Assembly: GCA_942486035.1 (NCBI GenBank)
Contig: CALNXK010000171.1
Location: 175,001 to 239,000, forward strand
DNA length: 64,000 nt
Direction of reading: 5' to 3'
From: Porites lobata
Taxonomy: Eukaryota > Cnidaria > Anthozoa > Scleractinia > Poritidae
Both the position numbers and the translations under genes were made by a program. Numbering within the stretch: the first letter of the stretch is position 1; every line of letters starts with the position of its first letter. Below, one piece after another: positions 54,101 through 64,000 of the stretch. The notes under the pieces were generated by a model that was not told the DNA's origin, did not search any database, and saw only the letters and a list, made by a program, of their open reading frames with translations.

Positions 54101-57100
54101 GATTATGTTTAACAAACCTCTGTCAGTGACATCAGAATTTGAAACTGTCAAATCAAGACTCACTATTGATGTTAACTTAAGTTCGCCCACTGACTTAACT
54201 TTTCATGACTGTCCGCTGAAATTAGAAGCTAAAAATTGGGGTTTCAGGTCTTGCTTCTATTCTTTACCCAAGAAGGAACAGTCTAAATTGCCAATACACT
54301 TTTTTATAGCCTGTGAACAGCCCGCTCCCTCCCCTCAGAATAAGTTGAAGATTTTTTTCTGAGGGGAGGGGGTGGCTGTACAAGGTTATTTTTAAGGTTA
54401 CCAGTGTATTAATTTTTCTGAGATCTTGATTATTTCAAGGCAAATGACTGGTGGGCTACTATTGATGACAAAAACATCAACCTAGTTCATTTACTGCACT
54501 TTTCAATAACACACAAACTCTAAAATGTGAGAGGCAGCTTACATTTGCATTTTTTGTAGCTGTCAATCATAATTACGATCACAGGCAACGAACTTTGAAA
54601 TACAGAAACACACAAAACAGATCGAAATCCATCAATCACAAACCATGACCTTTTAAACTTGTTCAAGTAAACATCTGTGTCCTAAGAGATGATGATTAAC
54701 AGCAGCGAAGAACACAAATGTTCTTTGGCTTTTGAACTTCAGAATTCACGTGTTTTTGGAAAGCACATTAAAAGGCAGCTGATATTCTTAGTGATACTTA
54801 TATCATTTTCAGCTTCAGGAATAGCCAGCCTGACAGGTTCAGAGACACCAGCAACTGCCGGCATCATGGACATAGGTGCTGCAACAGCTGGCCTCTACAG
54901 TGTCCCTATCTTTAATGTTCCACCATCAGCTGGAATGCAGGCTGCAGCACAGCTGTCTGCTCCCAACCCTAATGCGACTTCTCCTCGTCCAAGCATCTTG
55001 CGTAAAAGAACTTCGGAGGGGTATGTTGGTATCTTTTCATTTAACTCACTGTATTTCTTAGTGTCTTGTTGTCATACCCCAGTAGCTTGAGCAAACAAGC
55101 ACCTCGAGGAAACGCAGAGCTGCAAATAGGAATTTTTTTAGTTGTGTGAGGAGCGATGTCTAACTGAGTCCTAAGATTTATATTGCAAAACGGAATCAAT
55201 AAATCTCAAAGTTTATTTTTGTTTCTTCTGATTCATAATTTTGGGGTATGTAATGAAGTTGCAATAATTATGATTATTTTGTTGTTTTTTAAATAATACT
55301 CAACACAGATTTAAATTTATCTTCAAATGTAAAATGATATTATAGTTGCCAATGAAAAGAAAAGACGGACAGAATGTTAAACCTCATTTGAGGCTTAAGA
55401 TTATTTCCCATTAGGTTGCGCAAACCTCCCAGCCAAGTGCCGTTCAGTGCTGAAATGCTTGTGTCAAATCAAAGTGAAGCTGCTGCTAGTCCAAGATCTG
55501 ACAGCACACTATCAGCTCCACAATCTACACAAAACTCGCCCAAACCTTCCAGGTACGTTACGTAACATAAAGATCTCTCCTGTAGCAAGAGATACCCTGT
55601 ATATCATTTCACATTCTTCATAAATCTGCAAGGCTAAGGTTAAAAGCTTAGATTTCCTTGGAACCTAATGCTTACATTAGAGCATTTGTTTGACTGGCAA
55701 TAGTTGCATTTAAAGTTCAGTTGGATAATTAGTTCTTGATGAACTTATGTGAAATGATTGTTTGTAAAAGGAGAAAGAAACTTGTAATTAAGAATGCTTC
55801 TGCATTTATTATGGCTCCTTTATGGCCAACACTATGTGTCCATCTTTAGTGAGATGTCTGTTGTATCGAGAGTCAACGAGAAGGAGTAAATAAAGACAGG
55901 GACTAACTCTAGGTGTCTGTCTTAAACAGGTGTCCATCTTATACAGGTGTCTGTCTTGTACAGGTGTCCATCTTATACAGGTGTCCATTATGAGAGATTT
56001 GAGCGTATGCGCGAATTCATCTATTTCTATTTTAATCTTAACCCTTGTAGTGAATCTGGAAGTCAATCTAATGAGCCCGCGGTCACAACAGCAAGTGTCA
56101 CAACAACGGAGTCACCCGCTGTCACTCAGACTGCACCAGTGTCACCGAACAAAGTCAAGAGGGAGCCGTCCAGCGAGGGAGCTCCTACCTCTGCTGCACA
56201 AACCACAGCTGATATGAATGGAACCGTTACAACTGCTCCCTCCACGCCTTTGTTGGCAAATGTGACAGCGGCAAGTGGTGATGCTGCATCACCAAGAAAG
56301 AAACCTAGAAAGCAGAATGTGTAAGTGCATAGTTTGTAAATCCTGCTTTCCACATGATTACTGCGGTGGTTTAAATCAGAGCATAAATGTTATTTCCACC
56401 TTACCGCTGCCTTCACCATCCTCCTTGCTAAACGTCCCTAAAGTACATTGTAATACAGTTGCTGATTTCTCAGCAAAGGGTCTGACATTTTGCGTTTAGC
56501 ATATTTTTTAAAAAAATATGAAAATCTCCCTGCTGTTTACCTTGAAATACTTATTTTTGAATAGTAGCTAAAAATACAACGTTTTTAGAATCTTTGTTGC
56601 TTAAATTTGATATGGGGCATTTGTGCAAGAAAAAGCATATAAAAGCCATTTTTTGTTGATTGCAGCGTTGCTACAGAAGATAAGTACGGTAGTAATGTTA
56701 ACATGGAACCTGATTCACCAACAGATGAAGAAAAACAGTCAAAACCAGATGAAGGTATTAGCGACTTTACTATGGTCTGCCTTAATTGTAAAACAATAAT
56801 ATTCTTAAACATGTTTTATCACTCTTCCCTATAAGATATCAACATAATATGAAGACACTATCCAAGGTTTCTATTCTTTTTCATTCTAGTGTTGTGTCCT
56901 TTTACATTAAGATAATAACTCAAAATTTATGCGGGCAGCATCCGGTGACGTCGCCACCAGTTCATCTCGCCACCAACGAAATCACCACCAAAAAGTCGAC
57001 TCGCAACCATGGTTACAGAAAGTAATACGTAGCGAACAGGTAGCGAACTCGAGTCAGTGTAAAGCGAACTTGACAAGTAGCGAAACCTGCTGTTACCGTT

Positions 57101-59658
57101 GATGGCGCGATGTTACCGTTGGTGGCGAGATGTTACCGTTGGTGGCGAGATGAACGTAAAACAACTGGACGAGGGTATTTTATCTTGTTGTTATAAATTG
57201 TCTAACTATCTGAGTAACTGATTTTGCGTTTAAAAAGTTGCAAGTGGACTTAAACGTTACTTATAAGTGGAGAATTAGCCCGTAAATGATTGATGACTCA
57301 TTTTTCCCTCATAGCTGATGAAGAGTTGAAGTTTATACTGTTAAAGAGACCCAAGATCTCCATTGTCGCTAATTACAAAATCAACACAAAGGCCGCACAC
57401 AACCACTTTCAACGATACTCTGATGTCAAAGTCAAAGGTTAGCTCCGTCTTTTTTCCAGGCTTTTACCCCTCTCACTTCTCAGTTCGAGAAAATCCTACA
57501 TTTCAAGGTTTAAAAATTGGAGAAGAACGTAAGGTACAAAATACTGCTGAACAGGTTTCATTTGAATGGTCACACCACTGGATTTCCTCCAACGTTATAA
57601 CTACAAGCTTCATATGATGGGCTTGGTTTATCGTTTGCGTTAAGGACGGTTATTGATCGGGACGTTTCAATCGCTTACAGCTAAATGATAGATGCGATCC
57701 GCGCAGTTGTTAGTCAACTAAAAGAACCTCAAATATTTGCCAGACAATTTAAGCTATAATTAAGGCTACTGGAGGACAAATCAGTTGTGACGAGGAAATT
57801 GAAAGTACGGGGTTATGTGATCAACTTGAGCTGTTGAAAAAGAAGAAGGTTTTATAAAGATTTTAGAACTCTGCAGACTGGACAGTGAAGCTGTGATCAC
57901 TCTGGGAAAAAAGTAAGAGTATGATGTTAAATTTTTAATTTTTCTTTTGCAGAAGAGAGAAAACCTTCAATTCAAGAAATCGCCAGTCAGAAGGGAATTG
58001 TACAGAGAGCTAATGGCTGGCGAGTACAGCACATTGCGGGACAAATAGATGAGCTGGTACACACTAACCTAAATCAAAAATCTATTTAGCTTGTCCAGAA
58101 ATGCGAAAGTTAGAGTATAAGACACTGTTCAGTAGCTTTCATTTGAATGGTCACACTTAGAACCACCTTGTACAGCATGATAAACAGTACTAAAGGAAAG
58201 TACTGCTCAGTAGCTTTCATATGAATGGTCACACTTTAGGATTTCATCAACATGCTTAAAAGTTAGAACCACCTTGTACAGTTTGAATGGTCACACTTTA
58301 GGATTTCATCCACAGACTTTAAAAATAAAATCACCTTGCACAGCATTGTAAACCGTACCACAGAAAAATACTGCTTGAAATGATTAGTTAGATGTGTAAG
58401 TCTGTAATATAAATTCCAAATTTTCATATTTCAGATAACTGCGGAGCAGGAAGTGCTTAAAAAGTTAGGAGACTTGCGAGAAAAAATTCCCAAACCAAAA
58501 CCCGGCCAGAAAACAAAATTTCAGGACGACGTAGTGATGCTCAATGAACTTCTTCAGGTAAGGAGACATTTTTCCCGTTTCCAAAAGGAGTGATCGTAGA
58601 TGTTTACGTCAGTTTGTACAGGGGGATATTTTGTCATGTTGGTGTGTTTTTACCGCACTAAAAGAATAATCTCTTTCAGGGAAATATTCAAAGATCACAA
58701 CTGGTTGTTGAGCAGCTTGGAGATTCGAGAAAGTCAATGGTGAAGGTATGTGAAGCACACAAAACCGTATAGAAAGGTTATCCTGAACAAACGAAAACAA
58801 GGCAATAGAAAAACGAGATTTAAAACTTGTACAGCTTTAAGGGGGTTGTGTCCTCACGGCTGTCTAGTTCTTTAGGATCATTATACGTGTCTGGGAAACT
58901 GCACACCTACCCCTTCCCTAAGCCAACATTAACAATTACTTCTCACTTAGGACAAAATGTTGGCTTAGGGGAGGGGTAGGTGGGCAGTTTCCCAGAAACG
59001 TATAAATTACACGTCCTTATGGATTCGAAATGCAACTTAACGTATGCGACGAAATTACTGGCAAATTGCAAAAACACAGCTTCATGTCCAACAAATGTTT
59101 CCCAAGCATTAAATCAAACAATACAGACAAAAAAATAAACTTTGAACACTGTTAGGCTAATAAGTTGCAATCCGTTTCAATCTTCTTCAAGTTTTTCCTT
59201 CCCTGCTTTCTTTTCTTTTTGTTGTGTTATTTGTACTTTCCTTCAACGTTTTGAAACGGTTTTTCTTAAGTTTCGCCCTGTTTGGTGGAAGTTCCAACAG
59301 TTTAGATTTTACTGACTTTCGTGACACAGCCCCATTAAGGGACGGACCATTAGAACAGTTGGGGGGGGGGGGGGAATTTTCGAGCCGCAGGAATTGTTTT
59401 TCGTTATCAAATTCCTTGTATAAATTTTTTGTAGGCCATAGCATGAATATTTTTTAGGGTTAATTGGCGTGCATGAATTTTTTGCGCGAATATTTTTTTG
59501 TACTCCTCCCCACCCCCCATAACTTTTCTAATGGTCCGTCCCTAAGGAGTAGTCTCTTGTTTGTATTTTCTCCACAGGTTTTGGATCACAGACCGCGTGT
59601 TATAGAGATCATCCAGAAGCAGATGAACAAACGGAATCCCAAGAAGAAAAGCCAATAG
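48162..59658 (+). CDS. SAP130: SAP130, Sin3A-associated co-repressor subunit
   Basis: A subunit of the Sin3/HDAC transcriptional co-repressor complex in the nucleus. Sixteen coding exons join in phase to 908 residues: 48162-48279, 49640-49704, 50408-51292, 51772-51895, 52393-52420, 52604-52698, 53327-53536, 54813-55020, 55415-55552, 56051-56320, 56666-56754, 57315-57437, 57953-58056, 58435-58557, 58680-58745, 59578-59658. The middle is Pro/Ser/Thr/Ala-rich, with an alanine tract (SAAAAAAAAQVAAAAG). The family marks are SPRPSILRKRTSEG, SPRKKPRKQNV, HNHFQRYSDVKVKE, and the helical C-terminus (IQEIASQKGIVQRANGWRVQ; NELLQGNIQRSQLVVEQLGD; VLDHRPRVIEIIQKQM), which in vertebrates is the part tied to co-repressor function. 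The start is the first ATG of the 48162 exon, giving MSYPAEDRHERD; a 5' non-coding exon is likely. The LLRHYRNPWK-like stretch of vertebrates is replaced by IVANYKINTKAAHNHF. Confidence 0.93.
51333..51507. mobile_element. MITE, GGGATTTCCCCC family, copy 3 (inverted)
   Basis: CAGGGTTGTCACTAAG at the left and AATGACAACCCTG at the right, with GGGGATTTCTTTTGGTTC and GGGAAAATCCCCGG inside. SAP130 intron 3. Confidence 0.75.
53596..53776. mobile_element. MITE, GGACACTCC-type ends, copy 2
   Basis: ACTAGCGGACACTCCAGGGA and GAGTCCGTTATAGTAGGGTG bound it, and it includes a T run at 53691-53700. It is related to 9350-9545. SAP130 intron 7. Confidence 0.65.
54310..54390. mobile_element. Small palindromic MITE, CCTCCCCTCAGAA arms
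   Basis: GCCTGTGAACAGCCCGCTCC and CCTCCCCTCAGAA are mirrored by TTCTGAGGGGAGGG and GGTGGCTGTACAAGG. A one-armed relative is at 12415-12460 (CCTGAGGGGAGGGGGTAGGG). SAP130 intron 7. Confidence 0.7.
55895..55995. repeat. Short tandem repeat of GGTGTCC(A/G)TCTTATACA
   Basis: The 18-bp unit, CAGGTGTCCATCTTATA with variants, occurs about five times between CTCTAGGTGTCTGTCTTAAA and GGTGTCCATTATGAGAG. It ends 56 bp before SAP130 exon 10 and resembles the subterminal units of the element at 5185-5810. Confidence 0.7.
56935..57165. mobile_element. MITE with GTTGGTGGCGAGATG direct and inverted motifs
   Basis: GATGTTACCGTTGGTGGCGA occurs two to three times in a row at 57100-57152. Its complement CATCTCGCCACCAACG is at 56965-56980. 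SAP130 intron 11. Confidence 0.65.
58110..58375. repeat. Minisatellite of GCTTTCATTTGAATGGTCAC units
   Basis: Three partial units share AGTAGCTTTCATTTGAATGG, CACACTTTAGGATTTCATC and ACCACCTTGTACAGC. A single related unit is at 57550-57600 in the previous intron. SAP130 intron 13. Confidence 0.75.
58835..59340. mobile_element. MITE, AAAGGGGCTGTGTC family, copy 2, with nested palindrome
   Basis: The ends are CTTTAAGGGGGTTGTGTCCT and TCGTGACACAGCCCCATTAA. A second palindromic MITE is nested at 58891-58997 (CTGGGAAACTGCACACCTAC mirrored by GTAGGTGGGCAGTTTCCCAG). SAP130 last intron. See copy 1 at 18262-18663. Confidence 0.85.
59338..59543. mobile_element. MITE, GGGACGGACCATTAGAA ends
   Basis: AGGGACGGACCATTAGAAC and CTAATGGTCCGTCCCT are inverted ends. 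It starts where the preceding MITE stops and holds a run of fourteen G near 59361. It ends 34 bp before the last SAP130 exon. Confidence 0.85.
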
Positions 59659-62001
59659 TTCCGATCCTTGTAAATAGAGTATTCTGAGTATATTATAATG
59701 ATATCTAAAGTATGAAGACGCGGCCGCCGGTTATTGTACTATAAGGAGCTTAGAACGGCGACGGGCCGACGATCACTCTGCACGTGCATCACGCTTTTTT
59801 GTACCGGCATTTCTTTGCCGTCAACGCACGACTAAAGTGTGAAACATTCCAGTGAGACGTTTTATAGAGGACGTAGACATTCGACGGCAAATGTTTCTTT
59901 CTCCTTTTTAAGGGCCTCTTCTCATGGAGGTGGGGGACCTCAGGTAGGTAAGGTAACACGCCTTGCCGGGGTCGGATTCGTGTAACATCAAATTCGCGCC
60001 AAATTCAACTAACTGCCTCTAACGGAGGCTTTGCATCGTTAAAAGTGACAATAGAAAGCCACAGCACTGGAAGGTTGCAGAGTAGAAGAGCATCAACCGC
60101 CTAAATACGTCCTTTGCCCGCCATTTTTTTTTGTTTACTTGCTCAGCGACCATTCAATAATCTTCAGAAAGTGCACCCCCGGGACTTTTATGACGGGGTT
60201 GCAAGATTGCATGTTAACGCGTGTTATTTTTTACACCACCTGAGCGGGTTACCTCACCTGCCTGGGATCCCTGTCACCTCCATCGTCGTTGTTAAAAGTC
60301 TCTAATTTCTTCAGCGGGCCTTTGGCACAGGTTTCCTAGTTAAGGTTCCTAGCTTCCAGGGTTGCGTTGTTCAAAGCTGGGTTAAACTAACCCAGGGTTA
60401 ATGCGAAATTTGAATTCAGCTAAAAAAGCTTGAAAAGCAAATTCAGCTTAATTCTTTTTGTTTACAATTTAACGATTGGATGCTCTCAAGAGAATGGAGA
60501 AAATTACCTGAGAAAATGGTTTTTCAGCTAAAGGAAAAGAAACTTGAATTCAAATTTAACCCCGGGTTAGCGCTAATCGGCCTTCGAACAACTGGGCCCT
60601 GTAGGACGATAACGTGCTTCTGCACGTGCAGTTTAAGTAGCAAGAACAATAATATTCATCTGCATGTGCGTTTTCTTTCCGAGTGAGAGTTAATCTCCCA
60701 ATTTGTTATTTCATCCGCAAAAAAATGAAATTTGGGGCCAATTTGTTCGCCTCCAAAGATTCTTCTTAAAACCCTTTAGTGAAAATACCGCGTTGTGCAG
60801 GCTGTAAACTATTAACAGTCTCCACCTGCATCGTAATTATGATTGCGCCTCTTTACTGAAAAATCTACACTCTTTTTGTCGCAGTCGAGAAACTGTTCCA
60901 AAGCCTTCATTTCAATATTTTGACACGCGTCCGTCAGCTCTATGTTATATTCGAATTTTAAAAAGTAGCTTCTTATTCAACGCATTCATTAACCTTGTAT
61001 ATAAAAACTATTCTCCACTGCAGTTAAGTTATGGTAAAGGATGATACTTTAAGAAAAAAAATGTAACATAGCATTTGTACCTGATTAAAACACAAGATAA
61101 CAACGAACTGTCTGTTTTTGAGTGTTGAATTCCTGGTCCCAGTCCTGGATAATTCACTCTGATACTTTATACTCATTAGGTAGTGATTTATCCGGTGGCA
61201 AATCCTCTTTTGTTGGTACATACCGCTATCAGTCACCTTTTGAACAACTGGGGACTGGTGAGAAAGGTTCTGTTAAGCCTGATTTCCAAATAATCGTTTG
61301 GGCCGCTGTCACAGTGATATGCATAGGTATCCCCATTCACAAAACCCAAGTTATATGAGCATCCCCTGTAACCCTAACCCTAACCCTAACCCAATTCGCT
61401 AAGGTAATATGAGAAGGGGATGCCCATATCACTAGGGTCTTTGGGGTAACACCGCCCTAATTTTATACTTACAGGTTTTTTGCGCGGCTTTTTAATTAAG
61501 AAAGGTGGCAATTTGTACGAATAGTTTGTCCTTTTAATTTTCCTTAGTGAAAAACCAATATTATTTAATAAATTTTTACCAACTACTAATTTTATACTAC
61601 AAAGTTTTTTATATACCATGGCCGCCCACCCCACCCCTCATCGAGGGCTTGGCTGTAGGCTAAAGACGCCAAACTCCGGTTTATTCCGCATCTTTATAAG
61701 CGGGGTGCAATGTCCTGACGGTAGCCTGAACATACGGCATTTCTCGTGAAACGTCTTGTTCAATGACTTGGGAAGTAGGCTCTGCCGCCATATTGAAAAC
61801 CGAGAGGACCCTGGGAGAGACTTCGGACGCGTCTCAAAGGAATACGACAATTGCCGAGAATGATACGAAGCTGGTCCGATTTTTCCGAAAACAACATGCA
61901 CATGGCGACGAAACATTCTGCTCCTCAAAGATCGCGTTTGCTCCTTGCTCTTGCTGATTGACTAACTCTCTTCCAGTGGGCTGTATTTTTCCACAGACGA
62001 G
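59659..62001. other. Intergenic SAP130 to NUFIP1
   Basis: It includes a dispersed repeat copy (59780-59845, see 4500-4580) and a MITE at about 60358-60602 with ends GGGTTGCGTTGTTCAAAGCT and GGCCTTCGAACAACTGGGCC, with TGGGTTAAACTAACCC inside. It also includes the telomere-like element at 61310-61440. No gene is recognised. The last 250 bp (GCCGCCATATTG near 61783) are likely NUFIP1 promoter-proximal. Confidence 0.5.
61370..61392. repeat. Interstitial telomere-type repeat (CCCTAA)n
   Basis: AACCCTAACCCTAACCCTAA plus CCC gives nearly four copies of the TTAGGG-type unit on the minus strand. It sits between ATATGAGCATCCCC (61354-61367) and GGGGATGCCCATAT (61417-61429), which are inverted copies of each other with one mismatch. 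Confidence 0.9.
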
Positions 62002-63896
62002 ATGTCGCAGCTGCCCCCTCCAAATTTTGGAAACTTTCCGCCACCTTTCAACGCGAACGGTTTTCCATCGTGTCCAACGCTTGCCCAAGGAGCTGCTTTT
62101 TCAATTTTTAGCAGACCACCGTTTCCTCCGCCAAGCTTTTCGCCAAGATTACCTTTTAACTCGTTTCCTGGTCCTCCATTTTGTCAGTTTAGGCCATCAG
62201 TATGGCCGAATGGTAACTGTTTATCCAACCACGTGGCTCATCGCCATCAGCACCCTCCGTCGCCTCTGCAGCGTCCACCACATGCACAGGTTTCCAATTT
62301 CCAGGTAGTGTCTAAAGTAACTGAATAGGTAGCCTGCATAGCTGGTGGTGTTGTTTCTTGCAAGTGCAAATGAGCAGCAAAGTTGCAAGGTGTGCCCTCT
62401 TGTCAAACAAACCATCAACTATGCAGGCTAACAAATGGTTGTTAGCTCATGGGTAGCCTGTGTAAAATAATGGATACTCACAGGAAGTTTTTCATTTTAG
62501 CTCATTACAGGGATTACACGTTCGGTCATAGTAGCTCATTGTAGGTCATTGTAGATCATTGCAGATCATTGTAGGTCATTCCTTGTTTTAGTAACCTACG
62601 ATGTGCGACCACCTCTCATAAGCTACCACCTCCCATAAACAACCGCCAATCCAAAACACCAAAAGTTTCCTGGTCAAAGCCTCACAGTTGGAACCTCTAG
62701 TAAAAAAACTAGTAAACATACTCTAGTAAGTGACCGCGACCACTTTTTGGGCCTGATGGTTAATGATTTCCATGGTTTTTAACCTCTTGTAAGCGACCAC
62801 TGGACCCATTCTCTGATCTCTATGTGCGCTGTGTGCACTATGCTACTTAGAGTATACGAAGAACTTTAGTGACAACATGGAATTATACATGTCATAACTT
62901 AGACATTGCATTCAATAAATTATCTTCCATAATTTTAAGTAGATGTACCTGGACCTCCTCTTGGAAAAGGCTCCCTATGATTCGATTCTTGTAATTTACC
63001 ACCTCCCGTAAGCGACCACTCAGTCTTTGCATTTTGGGTGGTTGCTTATGGGAGGTTTTACTGTAGTTGTAAGTGTGCCTATGATCTAGTGAAAATCAAA
63101 AACTGGAGTTGTAATGTGTAGTCTGGAATCAAAGTCAGGAGACCAGAAGGTTTCCATGTTATTCGGACTCTGCTTATGGCTCTATCATTTATGATCCAGC
63201 TAAGCTTGAAACAGATTAAGCAGCAGGATAAGTTCAATCACAATATTCATTCCTTTGCTTTGTGCTGGGTTTAGTGCTTTGGCCTCTGCTGGTAACTCCA
63301 GCAACCTAATCTTCACAAGATTGTAAGTGATGAAATGGTAAGCAGAAGCAGGATGCTGTTTCCACTGGATCATTATGCACTATGCTTCTCATGATCTTGA
63401 CTTCAACTCCAACACAAAGAGAAATTACCAGCATAAAGAGTTGCTTGAAGTATCTCTGCCTTCTGTGGTACTAAGCAAACCCACTCCCCAAAATCTGGTC
63501 CATGTTTTGTCGGTAAAATCCATTTTCAGGTTAAACATATTAAACCTAGTACTGTGATTCAGATTTTCCCTTGTTCCCCAGCACCAATTATTCATAAGAG
63601 ACAATGGAAATTCTGGTTTACCCGGAAAACAGAACTCACCTACAAAACATGTACGACCACTGGGCCTTTCTTTTAATATCTGTGCCCTTGTTGTTGAAGG
63701 TTGATATATGACTTTTACACCCTAAGGAGAAAAAAGGTCAAAGTACTGACACATTTTTATTCTCTTTTAGGGAAAAACAAGTAGAGCCCATGAAAAAGGT
63801 CAGAACTCTGTAGAAACTGAGTTCAGCTGTGATGCATGTCAAAAGCAGTTCACCAGCAAAGAGACATTAACTGCACATTTAGGAACACACATTCAG
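62002..63896 (+). CDS. NUFIP1: NUFIP1-like RNA-binding zinc-finger protein (5' part)
   Basis: Two coding exons, 62002-62304 and 63771-63896, join in phase 0 to 143 residues, and the gene continues beyond the window (donor GTATTG at 63897). The N-terminus is proline-rich (MSQLPPPNFGNFPPPF; PPFPPPSFSPRLPFNSFPGP). The second exon has a C2H2 finger, C121-x2-C124-x12-H137-x3-H141 in FSCDACQKQFTSKETLTAHL. A proline-rich start followed by one C2H2 finger is the layout of NUFIP1, which in vertebrates helps assemble box C/D snoRNPs and binds RNA. The family-defining conserved segment after the finger lies outside the window, so the name is probable, not certain. Confidence 0.7.
62588..63068. mobile_element. 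MITE with GACCACCTCCCATAAGC-type ends
   Basis: ATGTGCGACCACCTCTCATA and CTACCACCTCCCATAAAC on the left, and GGTTGCTTATGGGAGGTTTT at the right, form inverted ends. AAGCGACCACT recurs inside. A degenerate GTAGGTCATT/GTAGATCATT tandem is just before it at 62533-62581. NUFIP1 intron 1. Confidence 0.7.
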
Positions 63897-64000
63897 GTAT
63901 TGTTAAAGCAGTAGTATTACCCCTGAGAGATTTAGAGTCCCATTTGCGGCACATGTCAGATATGAATTTGTACCACATGACCAAGTTTTCCATTTACACG

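Noticed and set aside
61638..61928. 96-codon minus-strand frame upstream of NUFIP1
   Set aside because: It covers promoter-like sequence with no recognised motifs; the opposite strand is also open.

Overview
This window is eukaryotic nuclear DNA, AT-rich and intron-dense, packed with small palindromic and terminal-inverted-repeat DNA elements. The genes are animal genes with short exons and GT-AG introns, including a PDGF/VEGF-type growth factor, two cilium-linked genes (HOATZ-like and ZBBX-like) and a selenoprotein. Gene content, intron richness and the style of the repeats suggest a cnidarian, most likely an anthozoan such as a stony coral. That assignment is inference; no species marker was seen.

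Layout. 1-1800: a partial copy of the 3' end of the ENDOG gene, minus strand. 2602-8922, plus: a VEGF-like gene of three coding exons; its 4.7-kb first intron holds a degraded retroelement open frame and several palindromic elements. 8939-9691: a foldback element with a tRNA-derived SINE inside. 10568-15785, minus: mitochondrial endonuclease G (ENDOG) in about eight exons. 15960-21663, plus: BAG1, divergent from ENDOG with 174 bp between start codons; its second intron holds a 1.44-kb minisatellite of 39-bp units. 23375-26521, plus: HOATZ-like. 27694-35213, plus: ZBBX-like (B-box zinc finger). 37379-41336, plus: EPSTI1-like, with a one-base frameshift in a G run near its end. 43274-47551, minus: selenoprotein T with an in-frame TGA for selenocysteine. 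48162-59658, plus: SAP130, a Sin3/HDAC co-repressor subunit, in 16 coding exons. 62002 to the window end, plus: the first two coding exons of NUFIP1.

Exon models were built by hand from splice sites, conserved phase and recognisable protein motifs. Six models keep phase across every intron without correction: VEGF-like, BAG1, HOATZ-like, ZBBX-like, SELENOT and SAP130. NUFIP1 is in phase as far as it goes. ENDOG has two unresolved junctions. EPSTI1-like needs one base removed.

The genes do not form a pathway. Two local relations are worth noting: HOATZ-like and ZBBX-like are adjacent on the same strand and both families are tied to motile cilia, and two gene pairs (ENDOG/BAG1, SELENOT/SAP130) are head to head. 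The rest is mostly non-autonomous DNA transposons, several families occurring two to four times within the window.
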